From contig CP119308.1 in NCBI GenBank assembly GCA_029203165.1, positions 744,001 through 808,000 of the forward strand: a stretch of 64,000 nucleotides of DNA, written 5' to 3'. The notes under the pieces were generated by a model. That model saw only the letters and a list, made by a program, of their open reading frames with translations. It did no database searches and had not been told where the DNA came from. The translations under genes were made by a program, and so were the position numbers. Origin of the DNA: Candidatus Microbacterium colombiense. GTDB lineage: Bacteria; Actinomycetota; Actinomycetes; Actinomycetales; Microbacteriaceae. Position 1 is the stretch's first letter, and every line of letters begins with the position of its first letter. Positions 17,788 through 26,684 of this stretch are shown in pieces.

Positions 17788-19257
17788 GTGATCCGAAATC
17801 CTTCCACCGCGCTCGCGCGATTCGGCCGCACTGCCGCGGCCACCGTGCTGACCGCCTTCGTCGCCGTCGGTGCGCTGCTCGGAGGCGCATCCGCCGCGAC
17901 CGCGGCCGAGACCCCCGAGACGTACATCATCGGAACGGACACCACGTTCGCGCCGTTCGAGTTCACGAACTCCGACGGCGACCTCGTCGGCATCGACATG
18001 GACCTGCTCCGCGCGATCGCGAAGGACCAGGGGTTCGAGGTCGAGATCCGTCAGCTCGGGTTCGATGCCGCCGTGCAGGCGCTGCAGGCCAATCAGGTCG
18101 ACGCGGTCATGGCCGGCATGTCGATCACCGACGAGCGCAAGGCCACGTTCGACTTCAGTGACCCGTACTTCACCAGCGGCGTCCAGCTGGGAGTGCTCGA
18201 GTCGAGCGACATCGACTCGCTCGACGACCTCGACGGCAAGGCGGTGGCGGTCAAGACCGGCACGCAGGGCCAGACGTTCGCCGAGGAGAACCAGGACGAG
18301 TACGGCTTCACCATCACGCCCTATCAGGACACGACCGACATGGTCGATGCGGTCAAGGCCGGTCAGGCCGTCGGCTACTTCGAGGACTTCCCGGTGCTGG
18401 CCTACGGCATCCAGCAGGGATCCGGTTTCCGTCTGATCGGCCAGCCCGAGCTCGGCGGCGAGTACGGCTTCGCGGTCAACAAGGGCATGAACCCCGAACT
18501 GCTCGAGATGTTCAACGAGGGCCTGGCCAACGTGCAGGCTTCGGGCGAATACGACGAGGTCGTCGACACCTACCTGGGCGGCGAACAGCAGGCCGCGCAG
18601 CCGGCTGACATCTTCTCGGTCGCGGTGAAGTACTGGCCCGCGCTGATGAGCGGTCTGGGCCTCACGATCCTCGCGACCCTCGTGGCGCTCGTGGCCGCGT
18701 TCGTCCTCGGCATCGTTTTCGGCTTCGGCCGCATCTCGAAGTTCCTCCCGTTCCGTTGGCTGGCGACCGCGTACGTCTACGTGTTCCGCGGTACACCGAT
18801 CCTGGTGCAGGCGTTCTTCGTGTTCTTCGCCATCCCGCAGCTGTTCCCCGGTCTGCAGTTCAACCCGTTCGTCGCCGGAGCGATCACGCTCTCGCTGAAC
18901 ACGGGTGCCTACATGACCGAGATCATCCGCGGCGGCATCCAGGCGGTCGATCCCGGTCAGGCCGAGGCATCGCGCTCGCTCGGCCTCGGACACTGGAAGA
19001 CGATGCAGAAGGTCGTGCTGCCGCAGGCGTTCCGCATCATGATCCCCTCGTTCGTGAACCAGGGCATCATCACGCTGAAGGACACCTCGCTGCTCAGCGT
19101 CATCGGCCTCGCGGAACTGACCTTCCAGTCGCGCCAGATCATCGCCTCGACGTACCTGTCGGCGCAGGTGCTGACCATCGTCGCCATCATCTACTTCGTC
19201 GTGATCACGTTGCTGACGCTGCTCGCGAACCGCCTCGAGAGGACGTTCAACGCATGA
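17788..19257 (+). CDS. Fused amino-acid-binding protein and ABC permease (GlnH-GlnP fusion)
   Basis: 489 residues in one chain. A Sec signal (residues 1-37, ending ATAAET) is followed by a family 3 solute-binding domain (about 40-265; IIGTDTTFAPFEF, DAVMAGMSITDERK). A polar amino-acid permease domain follows (about 280-485; EIIRGGIQAVDPGQAEASRS EAA loop, five helices). The receptor is thus tethered to the channel, as in lactococcal GlnPQ. It probably imports glutamine, glutamate or another polar amino acid with the ATPase encoded next, whose ATG overlaps this stop. The start is GTG at 17788. Confidence 0.94.
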   Translation: MIRNPSTALARFGRTAAATVLTAFVAVGALLGGASAATAAETPETYIIGTDTTFAPFEFTNSDGDLVGIDMDLLRAIAKDQGFEVEIRQLGFDAAVQALQANQVDAVMAGMSITDERKATFDFSDPYFTSGVQLGVLESSDIDSLDDLDGKAVAVKTGTQGQTFAEENQDEYGFTITPYQDTTDMVDAVKAGQAVGYFEDFPVLAYGIQQGSGFRLIGQPELGGEYGFAVNKGMNPELLEMFNEGLANVQASGEYDEVVDTYLGGEQQAAQPADIFSVAVKYWPALMSGLGLTILATLVALVAAFVLGIVFGFGRISKFLPFRWLATAYVYVFRGTPILVQAFFVFFAIPQLFPGLQFNPFVAGAITLSLNTGAYMTEIIRGGIQAVDPGQAEASRSLGLGHWKTMQKVVLPQAFRIMIPSFVNQGIITLKDTSLLSVIGLAELTFQSRQIIASTYLSAQVLTIVAIIYFVVITLLTLLANRLERTFNA

Positions 19258-19982
19258 GCAAGATCGCCGTGCAGAACCTGCACAAGTCATTCGGAAGCAA
19301 CGAGGTGCTCAAGGGCATCGACCTCGACGTCGCCGACGGAGAAGTCGTCGCGGTCATCGGCCCCTCCGGATCGGGCAAGTCGACGCTGCTGCGCTGCCTC
19401 AACAAGCTCGAGGAGCCCACGTCGGGCACCGTCGTGATCGACGGTGTCGACCTGACCGACAAGAGCGTGAAGTTGGATGAGGTGCGCCAGCGCATCGGCA
19501 TGGTGTTCCAGCACTTCAACCTGTTCCCGCACATGACGGTGCTCGAGAACATCACGCTCGCCCCGATCGAGCTCGGACGGCTGTCGAAGGCCGAGGCGCG
19601 CGAGCGTGCACTCTCGCTGCTCGAGCGCGTCGGGCTGCAGGAGAAGGCGGATGCCAAGCCGGCATCACTCTCGGGCGGACAGAAGCAGCGCGTCGCGATC
19701 GCCCGCGCGCTCGCGATGGACCCCGAGATCATGCTGTTCGACGAGGCCACAAGCGCGCTCGACCCGGAGATGGTCGGCGAGGTGCTGCAGGTCATCCGCG
19801 ACCTGGCTGCGGCCGGCATGACGATGGTGCTCGTCACGCACGAGATGGGCTTCGCGCGCGAGGTCTCCGACCGCACGGTGTTCATGGACGGCGGCGTCGT
19901 CATCGAGGAAGCCGCCCCCGCGGACCTCTTCGGATCGCCCAAGCACGAGCGCCTGCAGGACTTCCTGTCGAAGGTGCTCTAG
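19254..19982 (+). CDS. glnQ: Polar amino-acid ABC transporter ATP-binding protein (GlnQ-like)
   Basis: 242 residues, the standard GlnQ/HisP size. Walker A is GPSGSGKST (about residue 40), the Q loop is in GMVFQHFNLFPHMTVLENI, the ABC signature is LSGGQKQRVAIARAL, Walker B is IMLFDEATSALDPE, and the H loop is LVTHEMGFAREV. The ATG at 19254 overlaps the fused receptor-permease stop, so a two-gene operon makes the complete importer. Longer upstream readings of the frame are shadows of the permease. Confidence 0.96.
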   Translation: MSKIAVQNLHKSFGSNEVLKGIDLDVADGEVVAVIGPSGSGKSTLLRCLNKLEEPTSGTVVIDGVDLTDKSVKLDEVRQRIGMVFQHFNLFPHMTVLENITLAPIELGRLSKAEARERALSLLERVGLQEKADAKPASLSGGQKQRVAIARALAMDPEIMLFDEATSALDPEMVGEVLQVIRDLAAAGMTMVLVTHEMGFAREVSDRTVFMDGGVVIEEAAPADLFGSPKHERLQDFLSKVL

Positions 19983-20007
19983 CCCCTCGCTCGCCTCGGC
20001 TCGCCTC

Positions 20008-20089
20008 GCCGAGTGCACGGGATGTTGACGAATGCACGGCTTCTCTCCGGAGAGAAGCCGTGCATTCGTCGTTGAGTCGTGCATTCGGC
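20008..20089. repeat. Intergenic palindromic element with a 44-base perfect inner palindrome
   Basis: The outer pair is GCCGAGTGCACG (20008-20019) and CGTGCATTCGGC (20078-20089). Inside, 20027-20070 is a perfect 44-base palindrome centred on CTCTCCGGAGAG. The outer ends match the element at 1659-1740. It lies between the convergent ends of glnQ and purD and could act as a bidirectional terminator. Confidence 0.85.
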
Positions 20090-20109
20090 GGGCGCGCACC
20101 CGCGGCGGA

Positions 20110-21387
20110 CTACTGCGCGACGCGCGCGGCGATGTCGCTGCGGTAGTGCGAGCCGTCGAGGGTGATCAGCGCGATGGCCTCATAGGCGCGAGCGCGGGCG
20201 GTGACGAAGTCGGATGCCACGGCCACGACGTTCAGTACACGGCCACCGGTCGCGACGAGCGAGCCGCCGGGAGCATCCGGGCCCGCGGTCGCGGCATGCA
20301 CGATGCGCACGCCCTCGACGGCAGCGGCCTCCGCCAGGCCCTCGATCGGCCGACCGGTCTGCGGCGCCTCGGGATACCCCTCGCTCGCCAGCACCACGGT
20401 GATCGCGACCTCGTCGCTGAACTCCGGCTCGGGCTGGTCTTCGAGGGTGCCGGATGCCGCGGCGAACAGCAGCTCCGACAGCGGCGTCACCAGACGCGGC
20501 AGCACGATCTGCGTCTCGGGGTCGCCGAAGCGCGCGTTGAACTCGATCACACGCACGCCGGCGGGCGTGAGGATGAGTCCGGCATACAGCAGGCCGATGA
20601 ACGGGGTGCCCTCGGCGTCGAGCTGGCGGACGACGGGCAGTGCGACGTCGCGCGTGACCTCGGCGACGAACTCCTGCTCGCTGCCGAACTGCTCGGACAA
20701 CCACGGCAGCGGGGAGTACGCCCCCATGCCGCCCGTGTTCGGGCCGGCGTCCCCGTCGAGCGCGCGCTTGAAGTCCTGCGCGGGGCTCAGGGCGCGCACG
20801 GTGTCGCCGTCGCTGAGGAAGAACAGCGAGACCTCGGGACCCGAGAGGAATTCCTCGATGAGCACGGGGCCTGCCGGCAGGTAGTGCTCGGCGTGCGCGA
20901 GGGCTTCGGCGCGGTCGGAGGTGACGATGACGCCCTTGCCGGCGGCCAGGCCGTCGGCCTTCACCACGTACGGAGCGCCGAGGTCGTCGAACGCGGCCTG
21001 GACCTCGGCCGCGGTGGTCGCGCGCACGGCACGGCCGGTGGGCACACCCGCCTCGTCCATGATCCGCTTCGCGAACGACTTCGATCCCTCGAGCTGTGCG
21101 GCGGCCCTGCCGGGCCCGAAGACCGGGATGCCGCGGGCGCGGAGTTCATCGGCGACTCCGGCCACCAGCGGAGCCTCGGGGCCGATCACGACGAGGTCGA
21201 TCGCGTGCTCGTTCGCGTAGTCGGTGACGGCGCCGCCGTCGAGCATGTCGAGCGTGACGGGCGTCGCATCCTGCGCGATACCGGCGTTGCCCGGAGAGAC
21301 GAGGATCTCGTGTTCCGTCTGCTCCGCCCGGAGGGAGAGGATGATCGCGTGCTCACGGGCACCGGAACCGAGGACGAGAATCTTCAC
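20110..21387 (-). CDS. purD: Phosphoribosylamine-glycine ligase (GAR synthetase)
   Basis: 425 residues, full length for PurD, which joins phosphoribosylamine and glycine with ATP in step 2 of purine synthesis. It is an ATP-grasp protein: VLGSGAREHAI at the N-terminus, the grasp loop YVVKADGLAAGKGV near residue 143, and FNARFGDPETQ near residue 285 with the metal ligands. The start is GTG at 21387. It stands alone between two palindromic elements. Confidence 0.97.
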   Translation of the reverse strand: MKILVLGSGAREHAIILSLRAEQTEHEILVSPGNAGIAQDATPVTLDMLDGGAVTDYANEHAIDLVVIGPEAPLVAGVADELRARGIPVFGPGRAAAQLEGSKSFAKRIMDEAGVPTGRAVRATTAAEVQAAFDDLGAPYVVKADGLAAGKGVIVTSDRAEALAHAEHYLPAGPVLIEEFLSGPEVSLFFLSDGDTVRALSPAQDFKRALDGDAGPNTGGMGAYSPLPWLSEQFGSEQEFVAEVTRDVALPVVRQLDAEGTPFIGLLYAGLILTPAGVRVIEFNARFGDPETQIVLPRLVTPLSELLFAAASGTLEDQPEPEFSDEVAITVVLASEGYPEAPQTGRPIEGLAEAAAVEGVRIVHAATAGPDAPGGSLVATGGRVLNVVAVASDFVTARARAYEAIALITLDGSHYRSDIAARVAQ

Positions 21388-21421
21388 CCGTCCAGCCTAC
21401 CGAGGGTCGTCGTCGGGGTTT

Positions 21422-21534
21422 CCGTTCATAACTCCTCACACATGCGGCGAAAGCGGGGTTCGCGGCGGCGCGGGACGCGGAAACCCGGGCCCTCGCCAGC
21501 CGCACGCGCGCGAGTTTTGAGGAGTTGTGAACGG
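21422..21534. repeat. Intergenic palindromic element, class GTTCATAACTCC (copy a of a tandem pair)
   Basis: CCGTTCATAACTCCTCA (21422-21438) pairs with TGAGGAGTTGTGAACGG (21518-21534), 16 of 17 matched. The inner right end carries the same GTTTTGAGGAGTT as the members at 2298 and 62181. It directly follows the purD start region. Confidence 0.8.
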
Positions 21535-21545
21535 GGGCCGGGCCA

Positions 21546-21622
21546 GAACTCCGGAGAAACCGGGTGACCGGTGTCTCAGCGGCGCCCGGCGGGGCGATCT
21601 GCGGCGAATCTCCGGAGTTGTG
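21546..21622. repeat. Intergenic palindromic element, class GTTCATAACTCC (copy b of a tandem pair)
   Basis: AACTCCGGAGA (21547-21557) is inverted as TCTCCGGAGTT (21609-21619). The right end TCCGGAGTTGTGGA matches the element at 58635-58729. It lies 12 bases after copy a, in the gap between purD and the NUDIX gene. Confidence 0.7.
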
Positions 21623-21635
21623 GACGCGGCTGGGC

Positions 21636-22307
21636 TCAGACCGGGCGCTCGTCGTCGATGTTCCAGGGCACCGTCCACCCGGCGGCGTCGAACAGGCCGC
21701 TCAGCACCATCGCCGTGAAGCCCCACACGATCGTGCCGTCGACGTCGAACGCCGGGGCGCGGAACGTGCGATCGCCGAACGCGCGCACCGAGGTGTAGCG
21801 GGTCGCGGGGTCGAGCAGCTGCGCCACGGGTACGCGGAACACCTCGACGGTCTCGGCATGATCCACCGCGGCGACGCGCGACGGCGTGCGCCACCAGCCG
21901 AGCACGGGCGTCACCCGATGGTTGCTCGCGGCGAGCGGGATCTCGGGCAGCATCGCGAGGATCTCCACGCCGGACGGGTCGAGCCCGGTCTCCTCCTCGG
22001 CCTCGCGCAGGGCGGTGGCGACGGAGTCGGCGTCGGTGGGTTCGGTGCGACCGCCGGGGAACGACACCTGTCCGGGGTGCGACGACAGGGTGGGCGCGCG
22101 GCGCTGGAGCAGCACGTCGAGGTCGCGGGCGACCGCGGCGTCGGCGGTCGGCGCCGGCACCCGATCGAGTACGCCGAACAGGATCAGCACCGCGGCGTCG
22201 TGGGCCCGATCGGGGTCGAGGAGGGCGGGGAATGGCCCGCCCCACGAGTGCGACGAGACGCCGGCGAGCAGCTCGGCGCGTGCGCCTTCCGGATGCGGCA
22301 TGCTCAT
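21636..22307 (-). CDS. NUDIX hydrolase, coenzyme A pyrophosphatase type
   Basis: 223 residues. The NUDIX box runs from FPGGRTEPTD to LREAEEETGL (about residues 87-112) and carries the REAEEETG metal-binding core. The preceding LSSHPGQVSFPGG matches the UPF0035/CoA-diphosphatase signature LLxxRxxxLxxHxGQVSFPGG. It probably hydrolyses CoA or a related nucleotide to phosphopantetheine and ADP in the cytosol. The ATG at 22307 is taken; ATG 22301 is possible. Confidence 0.9.
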   Translation of the reverse strand: MSMPHPEGARAELLAGVSSHSWGGPFPALLDPDRAHDAAVLILFGVLDRVPAPTADAAVARDLDVLLQRRAPTLSSHPGQVSFPGGRTEPTDADSVATALREAEEETGLDPSGVEILAMLPEIPLAASNHRVTPVLGWWRTPSRVAAVDHAETVEVFRVPVAQLLDPATRYTSVRAFGDRTFRAPAFDVDGTIVWGFTAMVLSGLFDAAGWTVPWNIDDERPV

Positions 22308-22369
22308 GGCACGAGCCTAGACGCCGAGCGCGGGTCGGGCTCGTCCGTGGTCGGGGATAGGCTCGCCGG

Positions 22370-22831
22370 ATGAGGCGATGGCAGCGGGCGGGGCTCGGAG
22401 TACTGCTGATGGTCGGTCTGAGCGGGTGTGCGGCGCCCGCCGTCGACCCGGATGCGGTGGACGACTGGCTGACGCAGCAGAGTTCCGTCGACCTGCCCGG
22501 ATCCCTGGCGATGATGTCCGGGATGGCCGGGCCGGTGACCGAGGTGGTCGGCGAGCAGGGCATCACGGTGACCTTCGAGGAGCCGGAACGCCTCACAGAG
22601 GTCGTGTTCTCCTGCTTCGGCACCGAGACGATGAGCGTCGACATCACGACGACCTCGGTGGAGCCGACAGATGCCGAGATCTCGTCCGGCACGCGGACCG
22701 ATGATCTGGCCTGCGACGACAGCCCTCACGCGATCGAGTGGGGGAAGGATGCCGCCACTGGGGTCACTGTCGACGGCCTGAGCGACGACGGTGCGGCGGC
22801 CTGGTCGGCTGTCGTGATCGGGAAGGACTGA
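22370..22831 (+). CDS. Small lipoprotein of unknown function
   Basis: 153 residues. The signal sequence ends in lipobox LSGC (Cys20), so the protein is predicted to be anchored outside the membrane. The mature part is acidic and Thr/Ser rich, with three Cys after the lipid Cys (VFSCFGTET and DLACDDSP hold a possible disulfide pair). No known domain is recognised. It is followed after 3 bases by the SCP_3 gene and probably shares its transcript. Confidence 0.8.
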   Translation: MRRWQRAGLGVLLMVGLSGCAAPAVDPDAVDDWLTQQSSVDLPGSLAMMSGMAGPVTEVVGEQGITVTFEEPERLTEVVFSCFGTETMSVDITTTSVEPTDAEISSGTRTDDLACDDSPHAIEWGKDAATGVTVDGLSDDGAAAWSAVVIGKD

Positions 22832-22834
22832 CAC

Positions 22835-23203
22835 ATGGCCAAGAAGATCGACATCATCGACGGTCGGGCGGCCCTCGACGCGGTGCGCGCGGCGCAGTCC
22901 GCCGACGCGAAGCCGGCGCGCACGGATCTCGCCACCGCCGTCAGATATCTCCTGCAGCTGCTCGACGAGAAGGCGCCCGGTAACAGCGTCGAGGTGCGGG
23001 TTCCGCCGTTCGGGGCCGTGCAGGTCATCCAGGGCCCGCGCCACACCCGCGGAACCCCGCCCAACGTCGTCGAGATGGATGCCGCGACCTGGCTCGCCGT
23101 GGCGACGGGGGAGCAGCACTGGACGGATGCCGCGACAGCCGGCCACATCCACGCCTCCGGTACGCGCGCCGACCTGATCGACGTGCTGCCCCTGCGTCCC
23201 TAG
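22835..23203 (+). CDS. SCP_3 (bacterial sterol-carrier-like) family protein
   Basis: 122 residues. The sequence VRYLLQLLDEKAPGNSVEVRVPPFGAVQVIQGPRHTRGTPPNVVEMDAATWLAVATG matches the small sterol-carrier-fold proteins (SCP_3) conserved in actinobacteria and usually linked to purine genes. The single domain should fold as an alpha/beta lipid-binding pocket in the cytosol, but the ligand and role are unknown. The ATG at 22835 lies 3 bases after the lipoprotein stop. Confidence 0.85.
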   Translation: MAKKIDIIDGRAALDAVRAAQSADAKPARTDLATAVRYLLQLLDEKAPGNSVEVRVPPFGAVQVIQGPRHTRGTPPNVVEMDAATWLAVATGEQHWTDAATAGHIHASGTRADLIDVLPLRP

Positions 23204-23256
23204 TCCAACCAACGCCCTGAACGCACCCGCACCCGCGCCCGATCTACAGTGATCGG

Positions 23257-23700
23257 ATGAGCTACATCGTCGACGACTCGCACGACCGTATCGATACGGA
23301 TGCCGTGTGGGCAGCCCTTCGCGAGGTCTACTGGGCGAAGTGGCGCAGTCGAGAAGATGTCGAGGCGCAGATCCGCGATGCCTGGCGAGTGATCGGTGTG
23401 TATGACGAGCAGACCGGCGCGCAGGTCGGATTCGCGCGGGCGGTCTCCGACGGCGTCGGATTCGCCTACCTCGCCGATGTCGTGGTCGTCGAGGCGCACC
23501 GGGGCAACGGCCTGGGCAAGAGGATCGTGCAGGCGATGATCGACGACGGCCCCGGCGCGCACTTCCGCTGGACCCTCTTCACGAGCGATGCGCACGGGCT
23601 CTACGAGCAGTTCGGGTTCGCCGCACCCGATGCGACGGCCCTGGTGCGTGTCGCCCCTGCGCTGCCGGTGCACCCGACGCAGGCGCCGACGGCGCGCTGA
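23257..23700 (+). CDS. GNAT-family N-acetyltransferase
   Basis: 147 residues, a compact GNAT domain. Motif A is YLADVVVVEAHRGNGLGKRIVQAMI, with H-R-G-N-G-L-G as the acetyl-CoA pyrophosphate loop. LYEQFGFAAPD near residue 120 is motif B. It resembles the small acetyltransferases of the E. coli YjgM/YpeA size class. The substrate is unknown. It converges with the haem ABC operon, with 13 bases between the stops. Confidence 0.88.
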   Translation: MSYIVDDSHDRIDTDAVWAALREVYWAKWRSREDVEAQIRDAWRVIGVYDEQTGAQVGFARAVSDGVGFAYLADVVVVEAHRGNGLGKRIVQAMIDDGPGAHFRWTLFTSDAHGLYEQFGFAAPDATALVRVAPALPVHPTQAPTAR

Positions 23701-23713
23701 GCGCGGGCAGGCG

Positions 23714-24493
23714 TCAGCGCACCCGTCGGGCGACCACGATCGGCACTCCGGTGCGCGGATGCGGGAACACGTCGACCGGCTGGCCGTAGACCTCTTCGAT
23801 GCGGTCGGCTGTGAGCACGTCGGCGGCCGGGCCCGAGGCGACCACCCTGCCCCCGGCGAGCAGCGTGACGCGATCGGCGTGCGCGAGCGCGGCGTTGAGG
23901 TCGTGCAGCACGATCGCCACGGCGATCCCGGCATCCGCCTGCGCACGCACCAGCTCCATCACGTCTTCATGGTGCTTGAGGTCGAGCGAGGCGGTCGGCT
24001 CGTCGAGCAGCAGGATGCCGGTGCTCTGGGCGATCACCCGCGAGAGGGCGACGCGTGCGCGCTCGCCTCCCGAGAGCGAGGTCACACCGCGGGCGGCGAA
24101 GCCGGTGACCTCTGTCGCATCCATCGCCGCGGCCACGATCGCGTCGTCATCGTCGGCCGATTGCGTGCGCGCCCACGGTGCCCGGCCCATCCGCACGACC
24201 TGCTCCGCCGTGAACGAGAACGAGACGGCGTTCTCCTGCAGCAGTACCGCGCGGGCCCGGGCGAGCGCCTGCGGGCGGATGCCGGTGATCGGTGTCTCGT
24301 CGAGGGTGACCGTGCCCGACTGGGGGGCGATGTCTCCGGCCAGCACACCGAACAGCGTGGACTTGCCGGCGCCGTTGGGGCCCACGAGCGCGTGGATCTC
24401 TCCGGCGTGCACCTCGATCGCGGCGTCGTCGAGGATCGCGCGACCCCCTCCGACACGCACCGTCAATCCGGTGCCCTGCAGACGCACGCTCAT
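23714..24493 (-). CDS. hmuV: Haem ABC transporter ATP-binding protein HmuV
   Basis: 259 residues. Walker A is GPNGAGKST, the signature is LSGGERARVALSRV, Walker B is GILLLDEPTASLDLKH, and the H loop is IVLHDLNAALAHADR. This is the FecE/HmuV type of siderophore and haem importers. The ATG at 24493 overlaps the hmuU stop (4 bases). As the last gene of hmuTUV it drives haem import across the membrane. It is followed by the convergent GNAT with no clear terminator. Confidence 0.94.
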   Translation of the reverse strand: MSVRLQGTGLTVRVGGGRAILDDAAIEVHAGEIHALVGPNGAGKSTLFGVLAGDIAPQSGTVTLDETPITGIRPQALARARAVLLQENAVSFSFTAEQVVRMGRAPWARTQSADDDDAIVAAAMDATEVTGFAARGVTSLSGGERARVALSRVIAQSTGILLLDEPTASLDLKHHEDVMELVRAQADAGIAVAIVLHDLNAALAHADRVTLLAGGRVVASGPAADVLTADRIEEVYGQPVDVFPHPRTGVPIVVARRVR

Positions 24494-25563
24494 GCCCAGC
24501 CTCCCGAGCGTCGGCGCGTGCGCACGAGCAGCCAGAGGAAGAAGGGGCCGCCGACGAGCGAGGTGATCATGCCGATCGGCAGGTCGGCGAGCGGCACCGC
24601 GGTGCGGGCGACGAGGTCGGCGACGGCGATCAGCAGCGCCCCACCGAATGCCGAGGCGATGACGAGCGGCAGGTGCGCGGGCCCGATGATCATGCGCATG
24701 AGATGCGGCACGACGAGGCCGGCGAACCCGATGATGCCGGCGAAGGCGACGGCCGCGCAGACGAGCACGGCGACCGTGACGATCACGACCATGCGCAGCA
24801 GTTCCACGTTCACCCCGAGGTGGCGGGCGGTGCGCTCGCCGAGGGCGAAGAGGTCGAGGCTGGGTGCGACGATCAGAGCCACGACGATGCCGATTGCGAC
24901 GAGCGGCGCGACCAGGGCGACGTTCGACCACAGCGCGCCGTTGAGTGATCCGAGCTGCCAGAAGACGATCTGCTCGCGGGTCGAGGTGGTGCCGAGGAAC
25001 GTGAGGAACGCCATGCCCGCCCCGGCGATCGCGTTGATCGCGATGCCGGTGAGCAGGAGGGTGACGACCTCGGTGCGTCCGCCGGATCTGCTGATGAAGT
25101 AGACCGAGAGCACCGCGATCAGACCGCCGAGGAAGGCGAAGGCCGGTGTCGTCCACATCCCGAACGAGGCGAGGCCCAGGGTGATGCTTGCGGCTGCGCC
25201 GAGCGCCGCTCCCGACGAGACGCCCACGACTCCGGCATCCGCCAACGGGTTGCCGAAGATCGCCTGCATGAGCACGCCCGACACGGCGAGGGCGGCGCCC
25301 ACGAGCAGTCCCAGCACGAGGCGGGGGAGTCGCAGGTTGTATATCACGCCGTAGTCGGTCGCGTTCGTGGGGGCCCAGGCCGAGTCGATCCCGATGCCGC
25401 GCAGCAGCACGCCGACCAGGTCGGTGGGCGAGAGCGTGTACTGGCCGCTCGTGATCGACGCGATGCACGTGATCACGAGTGCGGCGATCAGGCCGATGAC
25501 GACCAGCGTGAAGCGCAGGCCTCGATGCCGGGACGGCGTCGGGGTGATGACCTCTCCGGTCAT
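24490..25563 (-). CDS. hmuU: Haem ABC transporter permease HmuU (FecCD family)
   Basis: 357 residues and about ten membrane helices, the BtuC/FecCD fold. Signatures: LRLPRLVLGLLVGAALAVSGVLMQAIFGNPLADAGVVGVSSGAALGAA near residues 75-125, and FAGIIGFAGLVVPHLMRMIIGPAH near residue 285, the coupling region facing HmuV. The ATG at 25563 overlaps the hmuT stop and its stop overlaps the hmuV start, so the three are translationally coupled. Confidence 0.95.
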   Translation of the reverse strand: MTGEVITPTPSRHRGLRFTLVVIGLIAALVITCIASITSGQYTLSPTDLVGVLLRGIGIDSAWAPTNATDYGVIYNLRLPRLVLGLLVGAALAVSGVLMQAIFGNPLADAGVVGVSSGAALGAAASITLGLASFGMWTTPAFAFLGGLIAVLSVYFISRSGGRTEVVTLLLTGIAINAIAGAGMAFLTFLGTTSTREQIVFWQLGSLNGALWSNVALVAPLVAIGIVVALIVAPSLDLFALGERTARHLGVNVELLRMVVIVTVAVLVCAAVAFAGIIGFAGLVVPHLMRMIIGPAHLPLVIASAFGGALLIAVADLVARTAVPLADLPIGMITSLVGGPFFLWLLVRTRRRSGGWA

Positions 25564-26684
25564 TTCGCGGTCTCGGGCGTCGCGGGCTCGGGGGCGTAGA
25601 GGGCGCGCGCGATGGCCCCGATGACCTCGGCCGATCGCGGCCCGAAGCTCAGGATCTCGCTGTCGGCCATGTCGATCACGCGACGGTTCGCTCCCGCCGG
25701 GGTCTCGGCGACGGCCGGCACGCGCTCGATCAGCCCGTCGATGCCGCCGACCGACTCGAGGCCGTCGGTCATCATGACGAGCACGTCGGGACGCGCCGCG
25801 ACGAGCGCTTCGGCGGTCATGGGCTTCATGCCCTCCCAGCCGATCTCGGCGGCGACGTCGACCCCGCCGACCGCATCGATCAGGGAGTCGGCGCCGGAGT
25901 CCTCGCCGAAGATGTAGTAGACGTTCGCGCTGCCGCGCACGTAGAGGAACAGCATGCGCGCCCGATCCTCCTCGGCGGCCGGGGTGACGGTGGCGATCTC
26001 CGCGAGGGTCTCGTCGACGGCGGCATCCAACCGCGTGATGAGCGCTTCGCCGCGGCTGGGCACGCCGAGAGCCGCGGCGATCTCGGTGACCAGTTCGTCG
26101 GTCGTGTCGATGCGCCGGTCGCTGGAGATGACCACGACCGTGATGCCGGCGTCGCGCAGCTGCTGGCGGACCTCCTTCGGGCCGATCGTGGTGTCGGTCA
26201 GGACGATGGTCGGCGCGAGCTCGAGGATCGCCTCGGCGTTGAGCGTGTGCCCGGTCTTGGTGACCACGGGCAGGTCTTCGGTGCCGGCGAAATCGGTGGA
26301 GGAATCCCGGCCGACGACCTGGTCGCCGAGGCCCAGTGCGAAGACGGTCGAGGCGATCGTTCCCGAGATGTCGATCGGGAGGATGCGGTCGACGTCGGTG
26401 ATCTCGATCTCGCGACCCTCGTCGTCGGTCACCGTGACCGGCAGTGCGGGGGCGGTGTCGTCGTCGACCGGTTCGATCGCATGGCTCGAGAGGCAGGCGG
26501 TCGAGGGGCCGGTGTGGCCGCGCACATCGTCGATCAGATCGAGGTCGGCGAGGGGAGTGGATGCCTGGGGGCAGTCGTCGGCGATCTCGGGGGCGGTCGG
26601 TGCGGCCGTGGCGCCTGGCTGAGCGCACGCGGCGAGGCCGATGGCGAGCGAGGCAGCGAACAAGACAGCAAGGACGCGACGCAT
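25560..26684 (-). CDS. hmuT: Haem-binding lipoprotein HmuT
   Basis: 374 residues. Lipobox LAAC (Cys20) anchors it outside the membrane. A variable region of about 80 residues with two Cys precedes the TroA/BtuF-type binding fold (ILPIDISGTIASTVFALGLGDQVVGRDSST near residue 100). In Corynebacterium HmuT, His and Tyr residues bind haem; a candidate loop here is VVTKTGHTLNAEAI, whose His lies at the equivalent conserved position, and YVRGSANVYYIFG holds the candidate Tyr. It receives haem, probably from the divergent HtaA protein. The start codon overlaps an iron box (26684-26702). Confidence 0.93.
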   Translation of the reverse strand: MRRVLAVLFAASLAIGLAACAQPGATAAPTAPEIADDCPQASTPLADLDLIDDVRGHTGPSTACLSSHAIEPVDDDTAPALPVTVTDDEGREIEITDVDRILPIDISGTIASTVFALGLGDQVVGRDSSTDFAGTEDLPVVTKTGHTLNAEAILELAPTIVLTDTTIGPKEVRQQLRDAGITVVVISSDRRIDTTDELVTEIAAALGVPSRGEALITRLDAAVDETLAEIATVTPAAEEDRARMLFLYVRGSANVYYIFGEDSGADSLIDAVGGVDVAAEIGWEGMKPMTAEALVAARPDVLVMMTDGLESVGGIDGLIERVPAVAETPAGANRRVIDMADSEILSFGPRSAEVIGAIARALYAPEPATPETAK

